Source of the DNA: Bacteroidota bacterium
GTDB taxonomy: Bacteria; Bacteroidota; Bacteroidia; Chitinophagales; Chitinophagaceae
Length of the DNA stretch: 6,901 bases
NCBI GenBank assembly: GCA_029778965.1
Contig: JAKPBL010000309.1
Span: 1-6,901 of the forward strand
Reading direction: 5' to 3'
Shown here: one piece after another, positions 1-6,901 of the stretch
Position numbering within the stretch: the first letter of the stretch is position 1
How the letters are laid out: every line of letters begins with the position of its first letter
Program-made: the position numbers and the translations under genes
The notes under the pieces: model-generated
Told to the model about the DNA's origin: nothing
The model's input: the letters and a program-made list of their open reading frames with translations, nothing else
Databases searched by the model: none

Positions 1-20
1 CACGGCCAGGCGAAAAACAC
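1..20 (-). CDS. Start of a probable vWA (BatA/BatB-like) membrane protein, partial
   Basis: Read on the minus strand, a GTG at 20-18 lies one base after the TAG of the BatD-like gene. It opens a frame translating as (M/V)-F-F-A-W-P before the window ends. Aerotolerance-type vWA proteins (BatA/BatB) typically begin with a short F-A-x-P-W motif just ahead of their first membrane helix, and such a gene normally follows MoxR, DUF58 and BatD-like genes. An AAGG sequence about 12 nt upstream of the GTG (minus strand) could serve as ribosome binding site. Only six codons are visible, so both the start and the identity rest on this short motif and on context. The true start could instead be an ATG beyond the edge. 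Confidence 0.4.
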
Positions 21-21
21 A

Positions 22-936
22 CTATGAAAGTACCTTGTTATCAAGCTGCTCTATTTTTTCGATGGATGACTGTATGGTTTGAAACACGTCGGCATGATCG
101 GTAGCCGTGGGCTGGTATTTGGCAAACTTGGCCGCATCGGCCAGCGTCAATGCTTTGGCGAGCGCCTGCTTCTCTTCGTGGCCCAGCTTCGATTGCACCG
201 ACATAAATACGTCACGGTTGCTTCCGTCGGGGCTGGTTATGATTTTCTTTGCCAGCAGGTAGTCGCGCAAAATATCGTTGAGGCGGCTGTAGTAATACTT
301 GACGCGGCCCGTTGTCGCCGGGTCTTCGGCCTGCAACGCTTTCAGCTCCGTTCTTGCTTTCTCAATGGCGGTCAACCGCGTTTGTGCGGGTTGGCTGGCA
401 GGCGCCTTTTTTTTCTTCCTGAACAACAGGTACAGCAACAGCAGCAGCAACAATACCGAAGCGGCGATGGCGATATAAGTGGTATAATCGTTCTCCGGCG
501 CCTGCACTTCGATGATATCCCTGATGTCGTGGTAAGGCTTGTTGGGGTCGGCGGGTGTATAACCCACTTCTATAACGATGGAATCGGTGAGGTAGTTGTT
601 ATTCCCTACCCGCAGCGACATCATGGGAATCACCCAGCTACCGCTGTCGAAAGAAGTGATCCGCAGCACCAGCTTCAGGAACTGGTCATTGCCCTGCAGG
701 GCGGTATCGATCTCGGCCCGTTCAATCTCTTCGAAATGCGCGAGGCTGTCGGTATTAAACCAGTTGTGCGGGGCGTCGCGCGGAAACTCTCCTTCCAGCG
801 TAAGCAGGATGGGCTCGCCGATAAGCATGTTGTTCCGGTCGACCGATGCACGAAGCTGGATATGCTGCGCCGCTGCCCCGATGGGTACCAGGGCAAGGAG
901 TATAATAACGGTTATGAATAAGCGAAGGGCTCTCAT
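22..936 (-). CDS. BatD-like membrane-anchored protein of the MoxR/DUF58 operon
   Basis: This 304-aa protein probably assists the MoxR-vWA system at the inner membrane; its biochemical role is not known. Residues 1-23 form a Sec signal peptide (hydrophobic core, AAA-Q cleavage site after A23). Residues 25-125 look like a beta-rich extracytoplasmic domain. It opens with the pattern L-R-A-S-V-D-R-N-x-x-x-x-G-E-P, which resembles the start of BatD-type domains. A PYHDIRDII segment (134-142) precedes a single transmembrane helix at about 152-172, which contains seven consecutive leucines. A KKKK stop-transfer (174-177) and a roughly 125-residue helical, charged cytoplasmic tail follow. It is much shorter than classical BatD proteins (often above 500 aa), so this is the compact one-domain version. 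The ATG at 936 is well supported: a GGGAGGAG Shine-Dalgarno lies 10 nt upstream inside the end of the DUF58 gene, and the gap between the genes is 6 bp. Membrane topology is confident; the family name is less so. Confidence 0.75.
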   Translation of the reverse strand: MRALRLFITVIILLALVPIGAAAQHIQLRASVDRNNMLIGEPILLTLEGEFPRDAPHNWFNTDSLAHFEEIERAEIDTALQGNDQFLKLVLRITSFDSGSWVIPMMSLRVGNNNYLTDSIVIEVGYTPADPNKPYHDIRDIIEVQAPENDYTTYIAIAASVLLLLLLLYLLFRKKKKAPASQPAQTRLTAIEKARTELKALQAEDPATTGRVKYYYSRLNDILRDYLLAKKIITSPDGSNRDVFMSVQSKLGHEEKQALAKALTLADAAKFAKYQPTATDHADVFQTIQSSIEKIEQLDNKVLS

Positions 937-942
937 GGTCGA

Positions 943-1814
943 TCAGCTCCTCCCGATAAAAAATTTCTGCAATACTTTGACATAATCTTCTGTCGTGGAA
1001 ATATGCAGCAGGTCGCAGCCGGCGCGGGTGAATACCTGCTTGCACCATTCGGTGTGTTGAAAGAAATAGTCCTGGTGCGCTTTGCGAACCGCGTAGCTGC
1101 TGCTGTCCACCAGCGTCAGCTCGCCGGTCTCGGCATCCTGCAGTTCCAGCAACCCCGCATCAGGCAGGTTAATGTCCATCGGGTCGTATATCTTGATACC
1201 AATCACATCGTGCTTTTTCCCCGCCACGCGCAGCCCGTCAGAGAAAGCGGGATCCATAAAATCGCTCAGCACAAATACGATGCAGCGCTGCCGGGTAGTG
1301 TTGTTAAGATAGCGGAGCGCTGCGCCGATGTCCGTGCCTTTGCGGGCGGCTTCCTGGGTCAGCAGCGTGCGGGTAATGTACAAACCGTGATCCCTGCCCT
1401 TTTTAGGCGGTATGAACTTTTCGATGGCATCGCTGAAAAGTATGGCGCCGGCCTTGTCGTTGTTGCTGATGGCCGAAAAAGAAAGCACGGCGCCGATCTC
1501 GGTCACCAGGTCTTTCTTGCGGGCATGCAGCGTACCAAAGGCAGCGCTGGCGCTGCTGTCGGCCAGCAGCATCATGGTAAGTTCGCGTTCTTCTTCAAAC
1601 AGCTTGCTGTACGGGTGGTTGAAACGGGCCGATACATTCCAGTCGATAAAACGGATATCATCACCGGCCGTATATTCGCGCACTTCCTTGAACGACATAC
1701 CACGTCCTTTAAAAGCGCTGTGGTATTCGCCCGTGAACAGGTGCCGGGTGAGCTTTTTACTCTTGATCTCCAGCTCCTTTACTTTTTTCAATATTTCTGC
1801 CGTGGTCATGGCCA

Positions 1815-1815
<1 letters not shown>
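943..1815 (-). CDS. DUF58 family protein with vWA/MIDAS domain
   Basis: This 290-aa cytoplasmic protein is of the DUF58 family, the usual partner of MoxR AAA+ ATPases. It carries the family hallmark YTAGDDIRFIDWN at residues 48-60, followed by a von Willebrand factor A fold. All metal-ion-dependent adhesion site elements are visible: D86-x-S88-x-S90, T161 (KGTDIG) and D185 (LSDF). The domain should therefore still bind a divalent metal and a partner protein. There is no signal peptide or membrane helix; some DUF58 proteins carry N-terminal helices, and this one is the short soluble type. Its ATG shares one base with the moxR stop (TGATG at 1817-1813) and has no good Shine-Dalgarno, which fits translational coupling to moxR. 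A second in-frame ATG two codons downstream is an alternative start. The family call is firm; the client process (aerotolerance, envelope stress or metal-enzyme maturation) is inferred. Confidence 0.93.
947..954 (-). promoter_or_regulatory. Strong Shine-Dalgarno for the BatD-like gene
   Basis: On the minus strand this reads GGGAGGAG, 10 nt before the ATG at 936. It is embedded in the last codons of the DUF58 gene. It is notable because the other starts in this window (moxR, DUF58, the lipoprotein, nadE, gldB) lack a recognisable Shine-Dalgarno, as is common in Bacteroidota. It supports the chosen start of the BatD-like protein. Confidence 0.6.
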
Positions 1816-2816
<1,001 letters not shown>

Positions 2817-2953
2817 ATCTATATTTTATTTATACAAAACTGTGAGTAGATGATGCAATTCTTCTGCCAATATGCGCATTGACGGGGTTGATAATTTTTA
2901 CAAGGCACAATAAAAACACTGAATTTATGTTTTAATATGCAAAATCCGCCCTT
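2817..2953. promoter_or_regulatory. Divergent promoter region, moxR operon / lipoprotein gene
   Basis: This 137-bp A/T-rich non-coding stretch separates the two divergent start codons, so promoters for both are expected here. No perfect Bacteroidota -7 element (TAnnTTTG) is present. The nearest are TATGTTTT at 2926-2933 and TAATTTTT at 2892-2899 on the plus strand, and CAGTTTTG at 2842-2835 on the minus strand. None has a TTG at a convincing -33 spacing. A small inverted repeat, AAAACA (2913-2918) with TGTTTT (2928-2933), could be an operator or simply chance in A/T-rich DNA. The regulatory role is inferred from gene layout. Confidence 0.5.
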
Positions 2954-3424
2954 ATGATGAAAAGCGCTCATAAAGCTTTTCTAATACTGATCTGCCCCCT
3001 GCTGGTTGTCAGCTTGGTTTCCTGCTCAAAGGAAGAGGACGAGGTTACTATTTCCGCCACAAGTTTGTTAACACGGTCTGCCTGGAAATTGGATGCGGCC
3101 GGCGTCGATATCGATAAAGACGGTGAGATCGATCAACCTTTCGAGGTCAACGATTGTACCGCCGATAACAGCCTTGTTTTCGATAAAGACGGCTCGGGCA
3201 TCTTCGACGGAGGCGCCCTGCAATGTGAAAATGAGAAAGCCGGACAACAATCTTTCGACTGGACCCTGAAAGAAAGCAATACGGTGATCAGTTTGGTCGT
3301 TCCTGGTGTGATTCACGGCGATGCCCAAATCAAAGTGTTGAACGAAAACAAACTGTCGCTTTACCAGGTGTTGGAAATAACCGCCGGCGTTACCGTTCAC
3401 CAATACCTTGTCCTGAAACATTAA
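2954..3424 (+). CDS. Lipocalin-like lipoprotein, probably surface-exposed
   Basis: This 156-aa protein has a lipoprotein signal peptide: a charged start, a hydrophobic core, and lipobox L21-V-S-C24. Cys24 is followed by S-K-E-E-D-E. That fits the C-x-K-(D/E)2 lipoprotein export signal described in Capnocytophaga, so outer-leaflet display is plausible. The mature part resembles the lipocalin-like domain common in Bacteroidota lipoproteins: an opening L-x-x-S-x-W-K-L (39-46), a Cys68 and Cys91 pair flanking LVFDKDGSGIFDGG (74-87), then F-D-W-T-L. The two cysteines may form a disulphide. Residues 52-60 (D-x-D-x-D-G-x-x-D) mimic a calcium-binding loop. No enzymatic role is known or inferred; ligand binding is the fold-based guess. 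ATG-ATG at 2954 gives two equivalent starts, neither with a Shine-Dalgarno. It is a single-gene unit closed by a terminator. Lipoprotein status is confident; the domain family is moderately so. Confidence 0.8.
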   Translation: MMKSAHKAFLILICPLLVVSLVSCSKEEDEVTISATSLLTRSAWKLDAAGVDIDKDGEIDQPFEVNDCTADNSLVFDKDGSGIFDGGALQCENEKAGQQSFDWTLKESNTVISLVVPGVIHGDAQIKVLNENKLSLYQVLEITAGVTVHQYLVLKH

Positions 3425-3466
3425 TCCATTTCGATACACGTTTTTTATCTGCTGATTTCATAAACA

Positions 3467-3501
3467 GAGCCCCGGTATGTCTATACAGGGGCTTCTTTTT
3501 T
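3467..3501 (+). terminator. Intrinsic terminator after the lipoprotein gene
   Basis: AGCCCC (3468-3473) pairs with GGGGCT (3488-3493). The stem continues inward, after one G-A mismatch, with GTAT (3475-3478) pairing ATAC (3483-3486) around a GTCT loop. The tail is TCTTTTTT (3494-3501). It lies 43 nt after the lipoprotein stop. In the opposite direction the same hairpin falls directly after the nadE stop but is followed only by CTGTTTA, so termination of nadE here would be weaker. Confidence 0.8.
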
Positions 3502-5212
3502 AGCTCAGGTATTTCCCGACAATCGGCATCCGCCGGCCTACGCCGAACGCTTTTGCGCTGACGCGGATGATGGGGCAAAACTGGTTGCGTTTGTATTCGT
3601 TCATATTGACCAGCTTCAGTACTCGTCGTACCAGGGCCTCGTCGATACCCTGGTCGATGATCTCCTGTGGCCCCTGCTGTTTTTCGATATACTGGTACAA
3701 TACCTTATCGAGCAGCTCATATGGCGGCAGGCTGTCGCTGTCTTTCTGGTTGGGGCGCAGTTCGGCCGAGGGCGCTTTGTCGATGATGTGCTGCGGAATG
3801 ATCTCCGTATTGCGGTTAATATACCTCGCCAGCGCATATACCTGCATTTTATATACATCGCCCAATACCGCCAGTCCGCCGGCCATATCGCCATAGAGGG
3901 TTCCGTAACCGGTTGACAATTCGCTTTTGTTCGATGTATTCAGCAGTATATAACCGAATTTATTGGCGATGGCCATCAGCAGGTTGCCGCGGCTCCTGCT
4001 TTGGATGTTCTCTTCGGCGATGCCGAAAGTCGTGCCGCTGAATACCGGTTCGAGGGTTTGCAGGAAAGCGTCATACACGTTTTTGATGGGGATGATGTCG
4101 TAGGGGTTGCCCAGGTTCCGGCTGAGCGCTACCGCATCATCGACCGAATGGGAGCTGGAGAAAGTCGATGGCATCAGCACCGCCCGTACGTTCGCGGCGC
4201 CGAGGGCTTCGCAGGCGATGGCCAGCGTCACAGCGCTGTCGATCCCCCCGCTGCTGCCGATGATGGCCTTGCTGAAACCCATTTTGCTGAAATAATCTTT
4301 GATGCCCAGCACGAGGGCCCGGAATATCTGTTCGATATTGTTTTCGTTTGTGAGAAACCCGATGATCTTGTCCGGGTCGGAAATCCGCGACACGCGCATT
4401 TCCTTGTCCATCGCACGCAGGGCGCCGGCGGTATCGGCGGTACGGTACATATCATCGTTCATGGTCACTACCGCAAAGTCCTCTTCGAAATATTTCAGTT
4501 CTTTCACCAGTTTGCCGGCGGCATTGTACACTAGGCTGCCGCCGTCGAAAACGATTTCGGTTTGCGAACCCACGGCATTGCAATAGATCATGGGCAGGCG
4601 ATAGCGAAGCACATTGGCACGCACCACTTCCTTGCGGTCGTCGTCGTGGTCGTAGTCGAACGGCGAGGCAGAGATATTGATCATCAGGTCGGGGGCCGAC
4701 TTGATGAGCTCGTCCATGGGTGCGGTGCGATAGAGCGGGTTATCGCTCAGCGCCCAAATGTCTTCACAGATTGTCAGCGCGATCTTTTTTCCTTTAAAGG
4801 GAATCACCGACCACTCGAAGGCGGGCTCGAAGTACCGGTATTCGTCAAACACATCGTACGTCGGCAGGCAGGTCTTATGCGCCACGCCCTTTACTTCACC
4901 TTCGTGCAACAGCCAGGCGGCGTTAAACAGGTCTTTCCCTTCTTTCTGCGGGTTTCGCTGCGGTGCGCCGATGATGACGGCCACGCGGGAGGTTTCTTTC
5001 CTGACAGTTTCGATCACTGCGTAGCACTGCCGGATAAAATCGTCGAAAGCAAGAAAGTCGCGCGGCGGATAGCCGCATACACAGAGCTCCGAGAACACCA
5101 GCAGGTCCACATCTGCAGCTTCGGCCTGCCGGATGGCCCGGATGATCTTTTCTGTATTGGCGGCAAAATGGCCGATATGGTAATTCTGCTGCGACAGCGC
5201 AATTTTCAACAT
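3500..5212 (-). CDS. nadE: Glutamine-dependent NAD+ synthetase
   Basis: This 570-aa cytoplasmic enzyme catalyses the last step of NAD+ synthesis: nicotinic acid adenine dinucleotide plus ATP plus glutamine gives NAD+ (EC 6.3.5.1). The N-terminal half is a nitrilase-fold glutaminase with its full catalytic triad: E42 (FSELCVCGYPPRD), K113 (AHKTCLP) and C149 (LTICEDIW). The C-terminal half, from about residue 290, is the ATP-dependent synthetase. It has the PP-loop SGGIDS at 321-326 and the conserved TSNKSE...GYGTLYGDMAGG segment that binds substrate. Both domains are complete, so ammonia can be channelled from glutamine. The length matches the shorter bacterial two-domain form. The ATG at 5212 begins directly with the nitrilase strand (MLKIALSQ) and lacks a Shine-Dalgarno. 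The gene diverges from gldB by 52 bp and converges on the lipoprotein gene. Its stop codon overlaps that gene's terminator T-tract. Confidence 0.97.
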   Translation of the reverse strand: MLKIALSQQNYHIGHFAANTEKIIRAIRQAEAADVDLLVFSELCVCGYPPRDFLAFDDFIRQCYAVIETVRKETSRVAVIIGAPQRNPQKEGKDLFNAAWLLHEGEVKGVAHKTCLPTYDVFDEYRYFEPAFEWSVIPFKGKKIALTICEDIWALSDNPLYRTAPMDELIKSAPDLMINISASPFDYDHDDDRKEVVRANVLRYRLPMIYCNAVGSQTEIVFDGGSLVYNAAGKLVKELKYFEEDFAVVTMNDDMYRTADTAGALRAMDKEMRVSRISDPDKIIGFLTNENNIEQIFRALVLGIKDYFSKMGFSKAIIGSSGGIDSAVTLAIACEALGAANVRAVLMPSTFSSSHSVDDAVALSRNLGNPYDIIPIKNVYDAFLQTLEPVFSGTTFGIAEENIQSRSRGNLLMAIANKFGYILLNTSNKSELSTGYGTLYGDMAGGLAVLGDVYKMQVYALARYINRNTEIIPQHIIDKAPSAELRPNQKDSDSLPPYELLDKVLYQYIEKQQGPQEIIDQGIDEALVRRVLKLVNMNEYKRNQFCPIIRVSAKAFGVGRRMPIVGKYLS

Positions 5213-5264
5213 ATTAGGGTAATTTAGATGTCCGAATGTACGAACCTGCGGTACAACAAATCAA
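5213..5264. promoter_or_regulatory. 52-bp divergent nadE/gldB promoter region
   Basis: Both genes start at the edges of this short spacer, so both promoters must lie here or reach into the coding sequences. The best -7-like element toward gldB is TAATTTAG (5220-5227), one base off TAnnTTTG, but I see no TTG at the expected -33 position. Toward nadE nothing better than a degenerate match is seen. A 10-codon mini-ORF (5236-5268) begins here and ends on the gldB ATG. The regulatory assignment rests on layout. Confidence 0.35.
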
Positions 5265-6308
5265 ATGAAGAATCGTTTCAGTGGGATGAAATTCAGTTGG
5301 ATATATCTATTGTTGGCAATAGCGATGACTGCCTGCGGCGACGGCAACAACAATCACCCCGACGTCAGCCAGATACAGGTCAATACCCATATCAACCGGT
5401 TTGACAAAGCGTATTTTGCGATTGATTCCAACCAGCTATATCCCGGGCTGCTGCAAGTACAGGCTGATTTCCCTTATTTCATCAACGACTTTACTGCCAA
5501 TATACTGGGCGCCGGCATTATCGGCAATTCCAATAAAATACTACCGGTGGCCAACCAGCAATTTTACCGCAGCTATGCGCCGGTATATGAGCAGGTCAAA
5601 GCGCAGTTCGACGATCTGTCGGCCACCGAGAAAGAACTGAACAAAGCTTTCCGGTATGTAAAGACTTATTTCCCCGCTTACCAGGTGCCTGTTTTTGTCA
5701 GCTATTTCGGTCCCTTTGATGCGCCCGGCGCCGCCATTACCGAAAACGCCATTGCCATCGGCCTGCACCTGTATGCCGGCGCCGATTTTCCGTATTATAC
5801 GTCTATAGAGGGGCAGCAGCTCTACCCTACTTATATTTCGCGGCGGTTCAGCAAGGCGTATATTGCGGTCAACTGTATCAGGGTGGTGGAAGAAGACCTG
5901 TTCCCCGAAAAGAATGACGCCGGTGGCCCGCTGGTGGAGCAAATGATCGAAAAGGGCAAATACTGGTGGCTGGCGAAAAAGCTGATGCCCGATACGCCCG
6001 ATACCCTCATCAACGGATTCAAGAAAGACCAATACGAATGGTGTAAGACCAATGAGGGCATTATCTGGAACCTGGTGCTGCAGAACGACCGGATATACAG
6101 CACCGATCCCGGCACCATCCGCGATTTCCTCGGAGAGGCGCCGACCACGCCGGGCTTCCCCTCGGCCGCGCCCGGCAATATCGGGCAATGGATCGGCCAG
6201 CAGATCGTGAACGCCTATATGGAAAAGAACCCGCATACCACGCCGGGGCAGCTCATGCAATTGCAGCCCCGCGCCATTCTCGACGGCTCCAAGTATAAAC
6301 CGCGGTAA
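5265..6308 (+). CDS. gldB: Gliding motility lipoprotein GldB
   Basis: This 347-aa lipoprotein is of the GldB family, required for gliding motility in Flavobacterium johnsoniae and found also in non-gliding Bacteroidota. The signal peptide ends with lipobox M21-T-A-C24. The residues after Cys24 (G-D-G-N-N-N) lack the lysine and paired acids of a surface-export signal, which is consistent with facing the periplasm. Family features are visible: F-P-Y-F (69-72) in the N-terminal part, a central region with the L-V-E-Q-M-I-E-K-G-K motif, an E-W-C-K...N-E-G-I-I-W segment, GNIGQWIG (304-311) followed by Q-Q-I-V, and the terminal S-K-Y-K-P (342-346). No catalytic function is known. The ATG at 5265 gives a normal signal peptide with basic residues; an ATG at 5286 (M8) is an alternative. 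There is no Shine-Dalgarno. It is divergent from nadE, and gldC is not found downstream, where a convergent gene sits instead. Confidence 0.93.
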   Translation: MKNRFSGMKFSWIYLLLAIAMTACGDGNNNHPDVSQIQVNTHINRFDKAYFAIDSNQLYPGLLQVQADFPYFINDFTANILGAGIIGNSNKILPVANQQFYRSYAPVYEQVKAQFDDLSATEKELNKAFRYVKTYFPAYQVPVFVSYFGPFDAPGAAITENAIAIGLHLYAGADFPYYTSIEGQQLYPTYISRRFSKAYIAVNCIRVVEEDLFPEKNDAGGPLVEQMIEKGKYWWLAKKLMPDTPDTLINGFKKDQYEWCKTNEGIIWNLVLQNDRIYSTDPGTIRDFLGEAPTTPGFPSAAPGNIGQWIGQQIVNAYMEKNPHTTPGQLMQLQPRAILDGSKYKPR

Positions 6309-6335
6309 GGCGGCGGCTCATATTTGGGCTTACCG
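6303..6335. repeat. Inverted repeat holding the stops of both convergent genes
   Basis: CGGTAAG (6303-6309) and CTTACCG (6329-6335) are a perfect 7-bp inverted repeat around a 19-nt loop. The TAA of gldB is in the left arm and the TAA of the YcxB-like gene, on the other strand, is in the right arm. No T-tract follows on either side, so it is not a standard intrinsic terminator. It may be a weak bidirectional hairpin or coincidence. Confidence 0.4.
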
Positions 6336-6809
6336 GATATGACTGCGCAATGTTTCCCTGAAATCACGTTCCTGGTCTTTATCGCGGAAAGCATCTTTCG
6401 GCACCAGGAAAAATGAGTTGGGTGCAAAGTACAGGTGAAAGAAAAACGGCGTTTCCAGGAATTTACTGAAACGTTGCCAGCCCCAGTGTTGGTTGCCTCT
6501 GCCGGTTTCAAGGATGATGCCGTTGTCGTCGGCGCTGAGCTGAAACGAATCGCGGAATGTTTCCGATTTCCGATAGATGCTGTTGGGAAGCAGTTGCCAT
6601 ACCACCAGCAGCACCAGCATCCAGAGGATGGAGAAGATCAGGAAAGTGGAGGGACTTACCCTTTTGAAATACAGCAGTACAGCGGCCAGGATCGTAAAGA
6701 GATTGATACCGATCAGCAGCAGCCGGATTTCACGCCTGGAAAAAAAGTGATACCGCAAAGCCTGTATCACCTGCTTTCTGTCATAACCAAAAGATATATT
6801 CATGTTCAT
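6330..6809 (-). CDS. YcxB-like two-helix membrane protein
   Basis: This 159-aa inner-membrane protein has two adjacent transmembrane helices at about residues 29-48 and 54-74, joined by a short K-R-V-S-P turn. A roughly 80-residue cytoplasmic C-terminal domain follows. That domain has the YcxB-family pattern: a W-x-W-x-x-F segment, then an F-F-F-H-L-Y-F stretch, then F-F-L-V-P-K-x-A-F and a charged C-terminal helix. The function of the YcxB-like family is unknown. The start at 6809 (M-N-M-N-I) is preceded by no clear Shine-Dalgarno, and the ATG two codons further in is equally possible. The gene converges on gldB with a 21-bp gap. A good -7 promoter element lies about 55 bp upstream, so it is probably transcribed alone. 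Family assignment is moderately confident from pattern recognition only. Confidence 0.75.
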   Translation of the reverse strand: MNMNISFGYDRKQVIQALRYHFFSRREIRLLLIGINLFTILAAVLLYFKRVSPSTFLIFSILWMLVLLVVWQLLPNSIYRKSETFRDSFQLSADDNGIILETGRGNQHWGWQRFSKFLETPFFFHLYFAPNSFFLVPKDAFRDKDQERDFRETLRSHIR

Positions 6810-6864
6810 TATTGTCCGGCTGGTCGGGTTGGGATTGCTTGTCTTTGTGGAGAGGTATTACAGG

Positions 6865-6872
6865 CAAAAATA
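6865..6872 (-). promoter_or_regulatory. Candidate -7 element for the YcxB-like gene
   Basis: On the minus strand this reads TATTTTTG, a perfect match to the Bacteroidota -7 consensus TAnnTTTG, with about 55 bp to the ATG. The only TTG upstream (minus strand, 6887-6885) is 12 nt away, shorter than the usual spacing of about 19, so the -33 box is unconvincing. The rest of 6810-6901 shows no gene. Confidence 0.3.
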
Positions 6873-6901
6873 GCTTGTTTTATCCAACCCGTCATTATCG
6901 C

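Noticed and set aside
79..921. Long plus-strand open frame opposite the BatD-like gene (280 codons)
   Set aside because: It is codon-aligned antisense to the real gene. Its stops would need sense codons TTA, CTA or TCA, which are rare here, so it stays open by codon bias. The product is low-complexity and resembles nothing.
2835..2842. CAGTTTTG (minus strand) as the moxR -7 promoter element
   Set aside because: One mismatch to TAnnTTTG, and the nearest TTG boxes are 13 or 25 nt away instead of about 19. It also leaves a leader of only about a dozen bases.
3068..3439. Minus-strand open frame of 123 codons opposite the lipoprotein gene
   Set aside because: The plus strand has a lipobox and lipocalin-like pattern plus its own terminator; the antisense product shows no signal or domain.
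4630..4665. GTC-rich tract as a possible repeat array
   Set aside because: It encodes the Asp/His-rich Y-D-H-D-D-D-R segment of NadE in frame with irregular triplets. It is local composition, not an array.
4562..5227. Plus-strand open frame of 221 codons opposite nadE, with a poly-valine run
   Set aside because: Codon-aligned antisense of the nitrilase domain. The valine run is the mirror of an Asp-rich stretch in NadE.
5541..6260. Minus-strand open frame of 239 codons opposite gldB
   Set aside because: Codon-aligned antisense shadow; GldB family motifs on the plus strand decide the coding strand.

Overview
The window looks like chromosomal core DNA from a member of the Bacteroidota, most likely Chitinophagaceae or a near relative. 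The reasons are a clear GldB gliding-motility lipoprotein gene, a type II-signal lipoprotein with a Bacteroidota-style surface-export motif after the cysteine, a MoxR/DUF58/BatD-like (Bat-type) operon, and starts that mostly lack Shine-Dalgarno sequences. Base composition looks even across the window, at roughly half GC by eye, and I see no mobile element, tRNA, rRNA or CRISPR.

Left third (1-2816, minus strand): a tightly packed operon read right to left. It runs MoxR-family AAA+ ATPase, then a DUF58 protein with a complete vWA/MIDAS motif, then a membrane-anchored BatD-like protein, then probably the first codons of a vWA (BatA/BatB-like) membrane protein that leaves the window. Junctions are a 1-nt overlap, a 6-bp gap and a 1-bp gap, so translational coupling is likely. 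MoxR ATPases act as chaperone-like remodellers with vWA partners. In Bacteroidota these operons are linked to aerotolerance and envelope stress, but the exact substrate is unknown.

Middle (2817-3502): a 137-bp divergent promoter region, then a 156-aa lipocalin-like surface lipoprotein on the plus strand. An intrinsic terminator follows it, and the terminator's T-tract runs into the stop codon of the convergent nadE.

Right half (3500-6901): nadE (glutamine-dependent NAD+ synthetase, minus) and gldB (plus) are divergent across only 52 bp. gldB faces a convergent YcxB-like small membrane protein gene (minus) across 21 bp. The gldC gene that often follows gldB is absent from this position.

No clearly novel system is visible. 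The points most worth a second look are the compact MoxR-DUF58-BatD-like cassette, the lipoprotein's export signal and Ca-loop-like motif, the missing gldC, and the unusual stop-codon/hairpin arrangements at both convergent junctions.
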